Shown: one piece after another, positions 54,559 through 63,708 of the stretch
How the letters are laid out: each line of letters begins with the position of its first letter
How positions within the stretch are numbered: the stretch's first letter is position 1
NCBI RefSeq assembly: GCF_015223195.1
Contig: NZ_JADFUA010000011.1
Coordinates: 51,460 to 115,459, forward strand
Length of the DNA: 64,000 nucleotides
Source: Chitinilyticum piscinae
GTDB taxonomy: Bacteria > Pseudomonadota > Gammaproteobacteria > Burkholderiales > Chitinibacteraceae
Direction of reading: 5' to 3'
Position numbers and translations under genes: made by a program
The notes under the pieces: model-generated
What the model was told of the DNA's origin: nothing
Databases searched by the model: none
Seen by the model: the letters and a program-made list of their open reading frames with translations, nothing else

Positions 54559-55715
54559 AAAAGGTCTGCGTCGTCACCGCCACGCGCGCCGAATACGGTC
54601 TGTTGCGGCCGCTGATCGCCGCGCTGGCGGCCGATTCCTTGTTCGAGCTGCAGCTGGTGGTCACCGGCGCACATTTGGTGCGCGAATTTGGCGAGACTTG
54701 GCGGCAAATCGAAGCCGACGGCTTTGCCATCACCGCCCGTGTTGACATGTTGCTGGCTGGCGATAGCGCGGCAGCGACGGCCAAGAGTCTTGCGCTGGCG
54801 GTGGCCGGGTTTGCCGACGTGTTCGAGCGGCTGCAGCCCGATCTTCTGGTGGTGCTGGGCGACCGATACGAAATGCTTGGCGTAGCCAGCGCGGCTACGT
54901 TGTTCCGCATCCCGATCGCACATCTGCACGGTGGCGAAACCACCGAAGGCGCGTACGACGAAGCCTTCCGCCATGCCATCACCAAGTGCGCACATCTGCA
55001 CTTTACCGCGACTGCGGACTATCGCCGCCGGGTGATCCAGCTGGGTGAAGACCCGGCGCGGGTGTTCGATGTGGGAGCCATCGGTATCGACAGCATCCGC
55101 ACGCTGCCATTACTGGAACGCGCCGCCATGTTGGCCAAGCTGGGGCTGGCCGAGCAGGATCGTTACTGGATGGTGACCTACCATCCGGTGACTCTGGCGC
55201 AGAGTGATGCGGTGGCCGAGGTGGATGTGCTGGTATCGGCACTGCTGGCCTCGGATGCGCACATCGTCGTGACGGGCGCCAACGCCGATACTGGCGGCCG
55301 CGTGGTCAACGCGCGCTGGCAGCACTGGCAGTCACGCCACCCCGAGCGCATTCGGCTGTTTGCCTCGCTCGGTTCTCTGCGCTATCTGTCGGCGGTGAAG
55401 CACGCGCTGGCGGTGGTCGGCAATTCGTCGTCGGGCATCATCGAAGCGCCGTCGCTGGGCGTGCCGACACTCGACATCGGTGCGCGCCAGCAAGGGCGGG
55501 TGCGCGCGCCGTCGGTGCTCCACGTGCTACCTGAACAGAAGGCGATTGCCGCCGGACTGGCGCGGGTAAACAGCGAAACCGCCCGCGCCGCAGCGCAAAT
55601 GCAGGCCAATCCGTACGGCAACGGCGGGACAACGGCGCGGATCATGGATGTGCTGCGCCGGATCGATCCGGCCACGCTGAGCGTGAAGTCGTTCCACGAC
55701 CTTGTTGTGCGCTAG
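54552..55715 (+). CDS. legG: LegG/NeuC-type hydrolysing nucleotide-sugar 2-epimerase
   Basis: Removes the nucleotide and inverts C2 to give the free sugar used by LegI. The 387-residue protein has the family start VCVVTATRAEYGLLRPLI, LVVLGDRYEMLGVA, IAHLHGGETTEGAYDE and the GNSSSGIIEAPSLGVP active-site stretch. It begins at GTG 54552 (or GTG 54555) within the end of legI. It completes the LegB-C-H-G-I set, although gene order differs from reaction order. Confidence 0.92.
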   Translation: MVKKVCVVTATRAEYGLLRPLIAALAADSLFELQLVVTGAHLVREFGETWRQIEADGFAITARVDMLLAGDSAAATAKSLALAVAGFADVFERLQPDLLVVLGDRYEMLGVASAATLFRIPIAHLHGGETTEGAYDEAFRHAITKCAHLHFTATADYRRRVIQLGEDPARVFDVGAIGIDSIRTLPLLERAAMLAKLGLAEQDRYWMVTYHPVTLAQSDAVAEVDVLVSALLASDAHIVVTGANADTGGRVVNARWQHWQSRHPERIRLFASLGSLRYLSAVKHALAVVGNSSSGIIEAPSLGVPTLDIGARQQGRVRAPSVLHVLPEQKAIAAGLARVNSETARAAAQMQANPYGNGGTTARIMDVLRRIDPATLSVKSFHDLVVR

Positions 55716-55726
55716 GAACTCAAAAC

Positions 55727-56785
55727 ATGCAGAAAAACTGGAAAGACATGCTGGTGTCGCCCACCGCGTCGGTGCGAGATACCGTCGCACTGATTGACCG
55801 ACTGGGCTCTCGCGCTGCCTTTGTGGTGGATGGCGCCATGCATCTGGTGGGGCTGGTGACCGATGGCGACCTGAGGCGGGGTTTGCTGCGCGGCGTAGAG
55901 CTAGACGCATCGGTAACCGCCATCATGAACGCGCAGCCGATGGCCTTTAACCGTGCCGAACTCACGACTGTCCGCGTGCGCGAACTGCTAGAAGTGCGCG
56001 GCTTTCTGCACCTGCCCGTACTGGAAAACGGCGTACTCGTCGACGTGCTGTTGACCGAAACGCTGCTGGCGGCGCCGCGGCGCGATAACGCCGTGTTTCT
56101 GATGGCGGGCGGTTTTGGTACGCGCCTCAAGCCGCTGACTGAAACTTGTCCCAAGCCCATGCTCAAGGTGGGCAGCAAGCCGATTCTGCAAATCATTCTC
56201 GAGGGCTTTCGCGACGCCGGTTTTCACCGTTTTTACGTTTCGACGCACTATCTGCCCGAGGTGATTTACGCGCACTTCGGCAATGGCGAGCGCTTTGGCG
56301 TGACGATCGAATACGTGCACGAAGAGACCCCGCTCGGCACGGCCGGCGCGCTCGGCCTTCTGCCGGAGTCGGTGGGTGAGCTGCCCATCATCATGATGAA
56401 TGGTGACCTGCTCACCCGGCTCGATCTGGCGGCACTGTTGGACTTTCATGCTGCCGAAGATGCTGCTGCTACGATGTGTTTGCGCGAATACAGCCATCAG
56501 GTGCCGTACGGCGTAGTGCGCAGCGACGGCATCCGGCTGACCGGTATCGACGAGAAGCCATCGCTGAGTTTTCACGTCAACGCCGGCATCTACGTGGTTG
56601 GCCCTGACGTGCGCCGTGCCGTGGCCCATGGCCAGCGGATCGACATGCCGGATCTGCTGATGCAGGCCGTGGGCACCGGCCGCAAGGTGGCGACGTATGC
56701 GCTGACCGAATACTGGCTCGACATTGGCAAAATGAATGATTTCGAACGTGCGCAACATGACGTGGTGGGGCTTTTCGGTGGCTGA
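55727..56785 (+). CDS. CBS-domain sugar nucleotidyltransferase (PtmE-like)
   Basis: A 352-residue protein with two CBS modules (about 1-120) fused to a nucleotidyltransferase domain (from about 123: VFLMAGGFGTRLKPLTETCPKPML, with Gly-rich loop and Lys). In Campylobacter, PtmE makes GDP-glucosamine for the GDP-linked legionaminic pathway; this domain order matches PtmE. It suggests that the pathway starts from a GDP sugar rather than a UDP sugar, though no PtmF, PtmA or PgmL partner is in the window. Confidence 0.83.
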   Translation: MQKNWKDMLVSPTASVRDTVALIDRLGSRAAFVVDGAMHLVGLVTDGDLRRGLLRGVELDASVTAIMNAQPMAFNRAELTTVRVRELLEVRGFLHLPVLENGVLVDVLLTETLLAAPRRDNAVFLMAGGFGTRLKPLTETCPKPMLKVGSKPILQIILEGFRDAGFHRFYVSTHYLPEVIYAHFGNGERFGVTIEYVHEETPLGTAGALGLLPESVGELPIIMMNGDLLTRLDLAALLDFHAAEDAAATMCLREYSHQVPYGVVRSDGIRLTGIDEKPSLSFHVNAGIYVVGPDVRRAVAHGQRIDMPDLLMQAVGTGRKVATYALTEYWLDIGKMNDFERAQHDVVGLFGG

Positions 56786-57479
56786 AACTGCACTGGCGCT
56801 GATCCCCGCCCGCGCCGGCAGCAAGCGCCTGCCCAACAAAAACCTGCTGCCAGTGGCCGGCCAGCCGCTGATTGCTTGGACGATTGTGGCGGCGCTTGAT
56901 TCCGGCTGCTTTGATCGCGTGGTGGTCAGCACCGATAGCGCGGAGCTGGCCGAGGTCGCGCGTGCAGCCGGAGCCGAAGTGCCCTTTTTGCGACCGGAGG
57001 CGCTGGCGAGCGACACTGCCTGTTCGATGGACGTGATTTTTCATGCGCTGGATCAGCTGGCTTCTGCAGGCGATCTTCCGGCGCTGACGGCGCTGCTGCA
57101 GCCAACCAGCCCGCTACGCAACGCCGGTGACATCCGCGCGGCGTTTGCGCGACTGCAAGAGACTGGCGGCGACAGTGTGGTCTCGGTGTCCGAAGTGGAG
57201 CACAGCCCGCTGTGGAGTAATACCCTGTCGGCTGACGGCTCGCTCGCAGCGTTTCTGCGCCCAGAAGTGCTGGGCAAGCGCTCTCAGGAGCTGCCGCAGT
57301 ACTACCGGTTGAACGGTGCCATTTATCTGGCCCGTACCCGCGTGCTGCAGGCGCGCGGCAGCTTTTTCGGTCCGGGCAGCTTTGCCAGCGTGATGCCGGC
57401 CGAACGGTCCATCGACATCGACCACCGCACCGATCTGCTGCTGGCCGATATTCTGCTGCGCGAGGCGTGCGGCGCATGA
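56778..57479 (+). CDS. legF: LegF-type CMP-nonulosonate cytidylyltransferase
   Basis: Activates legionaminic acid as CMP-legionaminate for transfer. From GTG 56778, overlapping the previous gene by eight bases, the product is 233 residues. The cytidylyltransferase motif LIPARAGSKRLPNKN and LLQPTSPLRNAGDI are clear, with AERSIDIDHRTDLLLAD at the end. The frame extends upstream to 56736 inside the previous gene but that is not family sequence. Confidence 0.92.
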   Translation: MAETALALIPARAGSKRLPNKNLLPVAGQPLIAWTIVAALDSGCFDRVVVSTDSAELAEVARAAGAEVPFLRPEALASDTACSMDVIFHALDQLASAGDLPALTALLQPTSPLRNAGDIRAAFARLQETGGDSVVSVSEVEHSPLWSNTLSADGSLAAFLRPEVLGKRSQELPQYYRLNGAIYLARTRVLQARGSFFGPGSFASVMPAERSIDIDHRTDLLLADILLREACGA

Positions 57480-58756
57480 GTGGTCATCTGGCGCGCTCGG
57501 CCTCGTGGTATCTGATGGCCAATCTGGGCAGCAGCGCGATTCCGTTTCTGGCGCTGCCGCTGATGACGCGGCTGCTGACGCCCGAGCAGTTCGGTATCGC
57601 CGCGCTGTTTCAGGCGCTGACTGCCCTGATGGTGGCGCTGGTCGGGCTGTCTGCTCCCGGTGCGCTCAATGTGTTCTATCACCAGCATCCGGTTGAAGCC
57701 TTCCCGCGTTTTGTCGGCAGTGCAGTGACACTGGTGTGGACGTCGGCGCTGGTGCTGGCGGGCGTGGTCTGGGCGGGGGCTCTGCTGTGGCCGGGCGAGT
57801 TGTGGCTGTCGCCGCAGTGGCTGGTGCTGAGTGTGGCGCTGGCGGCGATGCAGCTGGTAGTGCAGGTGCGCCTGATGAGCTGGCAGACTGCCGGCGAGGC
57901 ACGGCCGTACGCGGCGTTCCAGCTCACACAGTCGGCCGGCAATGTGCTGCTTTCGCTCGGGCTGATTGCCACCGTGCTGCCGGACTGGCGCGGGCGAGCC
58001 GTTGGTCTCGTTGTGGTGGCTGTGCTGGCGGCGGTGCTGGCGCTCGTGTCTCTGTCGCGCCGTGGTCAGCTGCAATGGGGCGTAGACCGCGCTTCGCTCA
58101 ACGATTTACTGAAGTTTGGAGTGCCGCTGTTGCCGCACGCGCTGGGGGGCGTGGCGCTGGCCAATGCTGACAGGTTTATTGTTGCCGGTGCACTTGATGC
58201 GCACGCGGTGGGCTTGTATACCGCGGGTTTGCAGCTGGGCATGATCATCCAGCTGGCGGCCGATGCGGTGAACAAGGCGTTCGCGCCCTGGCTGTTTGGC
58301 GTGCTCAAGCGCAACGATCCAGCTTCGCTAGCCCGTGTGGTGAGGGCCACTTACGCCTACTTTGGTGCGATTCTGGTGGCGGCTTTGCTGCTGGGCTGGC
58401 TGGCGCCGGTGCTGGCGGCTTGGGTGCTGGGGCCGCGTTACGAAGGCGCTGCGCCGATTGTGATGTTCATTGCGCTGGGCGGGGCGTTTCACGGCATGTA
58501 TCTGATGGTGACCAACTATCTCTTTTACGCTAGGCAGAGCGCTGTCCTTTCTCGTATCACGCTGTCTTGCGCGGTATTGAGCGTGCTGCTGGCCTTGCTG
58601 CTGGTTCACGTGATGGGGCTGGTTGGCGCGGCGCTGGCGTTTGCGTTGTCCAAGGTCTGTTTCTTTGCGACGACCTGGGTGTTTGCCGCGCGCCATTATC
58701 CGATGCCATGGCGCGAGGGCTTGAACTGGCGCGGCTATACCAGAGGACCGCGCTGA
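57476..58756 (+). CDS. Wzx-type oligosaccharide flippase
   Basis: A 426-residue membrane protein of the MATE/polysaccharide-export superfamily with about twelve membrane segments and the typical start SASWYLMANLGSSAIPFLALPLMTRLL. It would move lipid-linked oligosaccharide across the inner membrane. Its ATG overlaps the legF stop. Presence of a flippase and an undecaprenyl-phosphate transferase in the cluster argues for a lipid-carried glycan (O antigen, capsule or O-glycan donor). Confidence 0.88.
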   Translation: MSGHLARSASWYLMANLGSSAIPFLALPLMTRLLTPEQFGIAALFQALTALMVALVGLSAPGALNVFYHQHPVEAFPRFVGSAVTLVWTSALVLAGVVWAGALLWPGELWLSPQWLVLSVALAAMQLVVQVRLMSWQTAGEARPYAAFQLTQSAGNVLLSLGLIATVLPDWRGRAVGLVVVAVLAAVLALVSLSRRGQLQWGVDRASLNDLLKFGVPLLPHALGGVALANADRFIVAGALDAHAVGLYTAGLQLGMIIQLAADAVNKAFAPWLFGVLKRNDPASLARVVRATYAYFGAILVAALLLGWLAPVLAAWVLGPRYEGAAPIVMFIALGGAFHGMYLMVTNYLFYARQSAVLSRITLSCAVLSVLLALLLVHVMGLVGAALAFALSKVCFFATTWVFAARHYPMPWREGLNWRGYTRGPR

Positions 58757-60063
58757 TGTTTGCCCGGTTGTTGCACATTCTGCGTGACCTGAATGCGCTG
58801 TACTTGAACCCGCAATTTGATGGGGTGAGCCGGCAGGTATACGGGCAGCCGCTCAAGCGCTTTTTGCGCCTGAACCTGTCGCTGTGCTACCGCGTGCTTT
58901 ACCACGTCCTGCACCGCGGCAAAGCCGTGCCACAGCCTAGGACCGATCTGCTGTTCTACGCCAATACCGTCAACCAGATGCGGGCGATGGCTCCGTTGCA
59001 GCAGGCCGTAGTAGCGCCTGCGTTGCGCGCTGGTCACGGTGTTCCGGTTGATGTGCCGTTTCCGATGCTGGCGTTGCACCTCTGGGGCCTGTTCCTGCTG
59101 CCGTTCTTCTGGTTGGCGCTGCCTTGGCTACAGAGCGAGACGCGGCGTCGGGTCATGTATTTTTTTGATGGCTTTGTTCTTGCTTTGCCGGCCAGCTGGC
59201 TGGCCAAGCGCTGGCTGGGGCGGTTGCAACCGCGCGTGCTGGTGCAAAGCAACGACCATAACCCCTTGAACCGGGCAGTGTTGCGTGCAGCTCAGTCACT
59301 GGGCATCACCACGGTTTACCTGCAGCACGCGCCGGTGGCTGCCTACTTCCCGCTGCTTGAGCACGATGTCTCTCTGCTTGACGGGCAAGATGCGCTGGAC
59401 AAGTATCGTCACGCCGGCCCGCCGCGCTCGCGCATCGTGCTGACGGGGCCGGTGCGGCTGGTTTTGTCCGCTGTACCTTCCAGGGCGGTGCCAGCTATCG
59501 GCGTGGCGACCAATACCATCGACAGGCTTGATGACGTCGCGGCAATGATCGGTGTGGTAATGGCGAGTGGGGACTGGCCCATTGTGCTGCGTCCACATCC
59601 CGGCGATGCGCGTTTTGATGAGTGGCGACGTCTGGCCGAGCGGCTTGCCGTCGGGTTTTCCGATTCGCGCTCCGAGCCCAGTACGCAGTACCTTGGCCAG
59701 CTGCAGCGTATGATTGCGGCCGATTGCGGGATTCATCTGGACGCGGCCTTGCTCGATATCGAGTCGGTGTGTTGCGGCCTGCTGGGCGCGGGCAGTACCG
59801 ACAGCTACGGTTTCGTGCGTGCCGGCCTGTGTCCGGCTGCGGACAGTGCGCAAGCGCTGCGTGAGTGGTTGCTTCGCGACCCAGCCGGGCCCAGCCCGCG
59901 TCAGCGCGCCCGCTATTATTTTGCGTCGATTGGTGCGCAGAACGAAGCGCGGGTGGCGGAGGTGGCGGCCCAGTTGCTCGACGAGCTAGTCGAGGGGCGT
60001 GATATTGCGCAGAACAGATTGATCCGCTGGCAGTCGCCCGGCGGCTATTTCGAGCTTATTTGA
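58756..60063 (+). CDS. Unrecognised GT-B-like protein in the legionaminic cluster
   Basis: A 435-residue protein I cannot assign to a named family. Features: a basic N-terminal third with a hydrophobic stretch (about 109-123, LWGLFLLPFFWLALP) and a second (about 136-146), then a Rossmann-like half starting RVLVQSNDHNPLNRAV, the segment VYLQHAPVAAYFPLL, and a C-terminal half with IVLRPHPGD and GCGIHLDAAL-like patterns (ADCGIHLDAALLDIES). QHxPV and RPHPxD patterns recall GT-B glycosyl- or glycerophospho-transferases. It lies between the flippase and an acyltransferase with overlapping codons, making it a candidate nonulosonic-acid transferase. Start ATG 58756 overlaps the flippase stop. Confidence 0.6.
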   Translation: MFARLLHILRDLNALYLNPQFDGVSRQVYGQPLKRFLRLNLSLCYRVLYHVLHRGKAVPQPRTDLLFYANTVNQMRAMAPLQQAVVAPALRAGHGVPVDVPFPMLALHLWGLFLLPFFWLALPWLQSETRRRVMYFFDGFVLALPASWLAKRWLGRLQPRVLVQSNDHNPLNRAVLRAAQSLGITTVYLQHAPVAAYFPLLEHDVSLLDGQDALDKYRHAGPPRSRIVLTGPVRLVLSAVPSRAVPAIGVATNTIDRLDDVAAMIGVVMASGDWPIVLRPHPGDARFDEWRRLAERLAVGFSDSRSEPSTQYLGQLQRMIAADCGIHLDAALLDIESVCCGLLGAGSTDSYGFVRAGLCPAADSAQALREWLLRDPAGPSPRQRARYYFASIGAQNEARVAEVAAQLLDELVEGRDIAQNRLIRWQSPGGYFELI

Positions 60064-60072
60064 GGTGTAGTC

Positions 60073-60567
60073 ATGCGAGGCTGGTTGCGTCGTATCCGTT
60101 CACAGATTTTTCGCATGCTGGCGCTGCGCCGGATCGGCAGCCATGCCGGGCTGCCGACCATACACGGACGTACCCGTTTTACGCGCACGACGCATCTGGG
60201 GTACAACACGCATTTCAACGGCATGTCGGTGCGGGGCTGCGGCGTGGTGCGGATTGGCGATCATTTCCACTCTGGCCCGGAGTGCATCATCATTTCGGAA
60301 ATCCACAACTACCGTGGCAACGCGCTGCCGTACGACCACACCATGATTGCGCGCGACGTCACCATCGGACACAACGTCTGGCTGGGTACCCGCGTGATGG
60401 TGCTGGGCGGCGTGACGATCGGGGATGGCGCCATTATTCAGGCCGGCAGTGTGGTGGTGTCCGATATTCCCGCCATGGCGATCGCTGGTGGCCACCCGGC
60501 CAGAGTGTTTGCCCAGCGCGATCCTGAGCATTATCGGCAACTGCGCGAACAGCAGGTAACATCGTGA
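60073..60567 (+). CDS. Left-handed beta-helix sugar O-acyltransferase
   Basis: A 164-residue hexapeptide-repeat acyltransferase of the WcaF/maltose-acetyltransferase type. The active-site His lies in ISEIHNYRG, and the repeats end in the typical GVTIGDGAIIQAGSVVVSD and GHPARVFAQRDPEHY. It probably acetylates a sugar of the repeat unit. It overlaps the next gene by four bases. Confidence 0.85.
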   Translation: MRGWLRRIRSQIFRMLALRRIGSHAGLPTIHGRTRFTRTTHLGYNTHFNGMSVRGCGVVRIGDHFHSGPECIIISEIHNYRGNALPYDHTMIARDVTIGHNVWLGTRVMVLGGVTIGDGAIIQAGSVVVSDIPAMAIAGGHPARVFAQRDPEHYRQLREQQVTS

Positions 60568-61799
60568 GTGTCGTTTCTGTTGCTGGCGCGCCCAAAGCAC
60601 GCCCGGTCGTCCTCCTGACGAGCTACACCTACCTACCGGCTTATGGCGGCGTAGAAAACTCGCTGCGCCATCTGGCGCTGGAATACGTGCGCGCTGGCTA
60701 TCAGCCGGTCCTGCTGGTGGGAGATCCGCCGGCATTCGACACCTTGCCGCGCCATGAGGTGGTTGATGGTGTCGAGATCTGGCGCTTTCGTTGCCGCCGC
60801 TGGGCGGTGCTGAAACTCTTGAACCCGCTGGCCATGATGGTGGATCTCGTTGGCCTGCTGCGACGACTGCGGCGCGAAAAGTCTCCGCTCTTTTGCGTGT
60901 CGCGCAACCAGTTTGTGGCGACCTTCAGTGCGGTGCTGCTGTCGTGCCCGGTTATCTATGTAGCGCCCGGCTTTGCGCTGGAGCAGCAGCGGCCGCAAAA
61001 CACGGTGGGGCATGGCTGTCTGCGAGCGTTGCTGCAGCGTGTCAAACGCCGGATTCATCACTGCTTTGATTATGCAGCGCTGCGTTTGGCCCAGCAGGTT
61101 GTGGTGTTCAGCAAGAACATGCAGGCGCAGGCTCGGAGGGTCTGGGCTGGAGTTGCCGACAAGTGCGTGCTGTCCAAACCCGGTGTGGATACGGATCGGT
61201 TTGCGCCAGCGGCCAGTGCTGCGGCCAAACTTGCTTTACGCGGCGAACTGGGTTTACCGAAACAGGCCAGACTGATACTCGGCGTGGGGCGCTTCGTGGG
61301 GGCGAAGGGGTTTGATCTGCTGATCGACGCCGTGGCGTCGCTGCCGGAGGGCTACAGCCTGGTGCTGGTGGGCGACGGCCCCAATCGGGATGCACTGGAG
61401 GCGCTGGCCGTGCAAGCCGGCGTCCGCGAGCGCGTGCACTTTGCCGGTAAGGTCGCAACTCCCGAGCTCTACTACCGCGCCGCAGATATCTTTGTAATGT
61501 CGTCGTTGTACGAGCCGCTGGGGCAGACGGTACTGGAGGCCATCGCATCGGCGTTGCCGGTGGTATCTTTCCGCGCGGGCCTAACTGTCACCAATGCTAC
61601 CGAAGAGCTGCTGGCCGATGTGGCGGTGTACGCTAGAGACGTGAGCGCTGCAGGACTGGCAGCGGCGATTGCCGCGGTGCAGCTGGAAAGTGATGAGGCT
61701 GGACTCACGCGGCGGTCGCTGGCAGAGGCACGCTACACGTGGCGCGCGCTGATGCAGACGCTGAACGCACTGGGTGCACCGGATAAGGCCGACACGTGA
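60564..61799 (+). CDS. Glycosyltransferase family 4 enzyme
   Basis: A 411-residue GT-B retaining glycosyltransferase. The N-terminal half has YTYLPAYGGVENSLRHLALEY (sugar acceptor side). The C-terminal half has LILGVGRFVGAKGFDLLIDAVASL, the VGDGPNRDALEALA loop, and SSLYEPLGQTVLEAIA with the donor-phosphate-binding Glu residues. Sugar specificity is unknown. It starts at GTG 60564 inside the acyltransferase end. Confidence 0.9.
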   Translation: MSVVSVAGAPKARPVVLLTSYTYLPAYGGVENSLRHLALEYVRAGYQPVLLVGDPPAFDTLPRHEVVDGVEIWRFRCRRWAVLKLLNPLAMMVDLVGLLRRLRREKSPLFCVSRNQFVATFSAVLLSCPVIYVAPGFALEQQRPQNTVGHGCLRALLQRVKRRIHHCFDYAALRLAQQVVVFSKNMQAQARRVWAGVADKCVLSKPGVDTDRFAPAASAAAKLALRGELGLPKQARLILGVGRFVGAKGFDLLIDAVASLPEGYSLVLVGDGPNRDALEALAVQAGVRERVHFAGKVATPELYYRAADIFVMSSLYEPLGQTVLEAIASALPVVSFRAGLTVTNATEELLADVAVYARDVSAAGLAAAIAAVQLESDEAGLTRRSLAEARYTWRALMQTLNALGAPDKADT

Positions 61800-62530
61800 A
61801 AGTTTCCATCATCATGCCAGCGTACAACGCAGCCGGCACCATCCGGGCCAGCATCGATTCGGTGCGTGCGCAAACGCACACCGACTGGGAACTGCTGGTC
61901 GTGGATGACGCGTCCAACGATGGCACGGCAGACCTAGTGCGGGGCTATCAGGACGAACGCATCGTGCTCTTGCCTAGCGCCTACAACCAGGGGGTGGCGC
62001 AATCGCGCAACCGCGCATTGCAGCAGGCCAGCGGCGACGCCATCGCCTTTTTGGATGCCGATGATTTATGGTTTCCGGACAAACTCGCGTTCCAGTTGCG
62101 CTGCATGCAGGACGAAGGCGTCAACGTCGTCTATGCGCCGTACGAACGACGCAGCGAGGACGGTGCGCTACTGGGCGTCGTACTGCCGCCAGCGAAAGTG
62201 CGCTATCGCGATATGCTGCGCAGTAACTGGATTGGCAACCTAACCGGGATGTACCGGGTGAGTGCGCTGGGGAAGGTGGGGTTTCAGCCTATCCATCACG
62301 AAGACTATCTGATGTGGCTGGAGGCGGTACGTGCCGCCGGCATTGCCCATCGCAGCGGAGATCAGGTGCTGGCGGTGTATACCGTGCGCGCGCAGTCTGT
62401 TTCGGCCAACAAGTTGCGCACTGTGCGCTGGCAATGGGCGATCTATCGGCGCGCGTTGAAGCTATCGTGGGTCAAGTCGGTTGGCCTGATGGGGTTCTAT
62501 GTTTTTCATGCGCTGGCCAAGCGTCGTTGA
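61796..62530 (+). CDS. Glycosyltransferase family 2 enzyme
   Basis: A 244-residue GT-A inverting glycosyltransferase. It starts SIIMPAYNAAGTIRASIDSV, has LLVVDDASNDGT and the metal-binding FLDADDLWFPDKL, and ends with a family-typical HHEDYLMWLE acceptor-side motif. Sugar specificity is unknown. GTG start at 61796 overlaps the previous stop. A 39-base gap to the next gene is one of the larger ones in the cluster. Confidence 0.9.
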   Translation: MKVSIIMPAYNAAGTIRASIDSVRAQTHTDWELLVVDDASNDGTADLVRGYQDERIVLLPSAYNQGVAQSRNRALQQASGDAIAFLDADDLWFPDKLAFQLRCMQDEGVNVVYAPYERRSEDGALLGVVLPPAKVRYRDMLRSNWIGNLTGMYRVSALGKVGFQPIHHEDYLMWLEAVRAAGIAHRSGDQVLAVYTVRAQSVSANKLRTVRWQWAIYRRALKLSWVKSVGLMGFYVFHALAKRR

Positions 62531-62569
62531 GGCCATCCGCTCGCGCTATTTCGATGTAAAGAGACTTTC

Positions 62570-63679
62570 ATGCAGGTATTGTTTATCAGCTTCTTGCTGT
62601 CCTTCCTCTGCACCATGCTGATCATCCGCACTAGCCGCTGGCATGGCAGCCTGTCTGCCGACCACGATCTGGGCAGCGTCCAGAAATTCCACGCGGTTGC
62701 CGTGCCCCGCATCGGCGGCGTAGCGGTGATTGTGGGGCTGCTGGGCGTGGCGAGCTGGTATTCGTACAAAGGCATTCTGGAGGCGCGCGCGTTCTGGCTG
62801 CTGATCCTCGTCAGCCTGCCGGCTTTTCTGGGCGGGCTGGTCGAAGACCTGACCAAGTACGTGTCTCCGCTGGCGCGCCTCCTAGCGACGATGGCAGCGG
62901 CCATGGCGGGCTTCTGGTTGCTGGACGCGTCGATCAACCGGCTGGATGTACCGCTGCTCGAGCCGATGTTGCAGTTCTGGCCGGTGGCGCTGCTTTTTAC
63001 TGCCGTGGCGGTGGCGGGTGTGGCCAACGCGGTCAACATTATCGATGGCTACAACGGGTTGGCGGCGATGGTGTCGGTGATGATCTTTGCCGCGTTCGGT
63101 TACGTGGGCTGGCAACTGCAGGATCCGTTGATCTGGCGTACCTCGTTCGCGATGATCGGCGCGATCCTAGGGTTCTTTGTTTGGAATTTTCCGCGCGGCC
63201 TAGTGTTTCTCGGTGATGGCGGTGCGTATCTGATCGGCTTCATGGTCGGTGAAATGGCTGTACTTTTGGTTGCGCGCCACGAAGCTGTATCGCCGTGGTT
63301 CCCTCTGCTTGTAGTTATCTATCCGGTGTTCGAGACCCTATTCTCCATCTATCGAAAGAGGTTCGTGCGTGGTATGTCGCCTAGTGTTCCCGATGGTGTG
63401 CACCTGCATATGCTGGTCTATAAACGACTAGTACGCTGGACTGTGGGTGGTTCAGACTCACGCCACCGTACTACACGAAATGCTTTGACGTCCCCCTATC
63501 TTTGGCTGCTCTGTTCTCTGTCGATATTTCCAGCTGTTTTATTCTGGCAGCAGTCGTTGATATTACAGCTCATGTTGGTTGTTTTTATTCTAATTTATGT
63601 GGTGCTTTATCGAGCACTGGTGTTATTTAAGGTTCCACGATGGTTGGTATTGAGAAATCGTAGAACACAAAAAAAATAA
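62570..63679 (+). CDS. Polyprenyl-phosphate sugar-1-phosphate transferase (WecA/WbpL family)
   Basis: Starts glycan assembly by moving a sugar phosphate onto undecaprenyl phosphate. The 369-residue membrane protein has about eleven segments and the MraY/WecA motifs: the cytoplasmic KFHAVAVPRIGG, the GGLVEDLTKYVSP Asp region, NAVNIIDGYNGLA and FLGDGGAYLIGF, and the late DGVHLHMLVYKR. The initiating sugar cannot be told. The last 200 bases are AT-richer than the rest of the gene. The stop lies 29 bases before the IS end. Confidence 0.9.
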   Translation: MQVLFISFLLSFLCTMLIIRTSRWHGSLSADHDLGSVQKFHAVAVPRIGGVAVIVGLLGVASWYSYKGILEARAFWLLILVSLPAFLGGLVEDLTKYVSPLARLLATMAAAMAGFWLLDASINRLDVPLLEPMLQFWPVALLFTAVAVAGVANAVNIIDGYNGLAAMVSVMIFAAFGYVGWQLQDPLIWRTSFAMIGAILGFFVWNFPRGLVFLGDGGAYLIGFMVGEMAVLLVARHEAVSPWFPLLVVIYPVFETLFSIYRKRFVRGMSPSVPDGVHLHMLVYKRLVRWTVGGSDSRHRTTRNALTSPYLWLLCSLSIFPAVLFWQQSLILQLMLVVFILIYVVLYRALVLFKVPRWLVLRNRRTQKK

Positions 63680-63708
63680 CGGCAGAATTCCGGATTTTTG
63701 TTTCCGCT

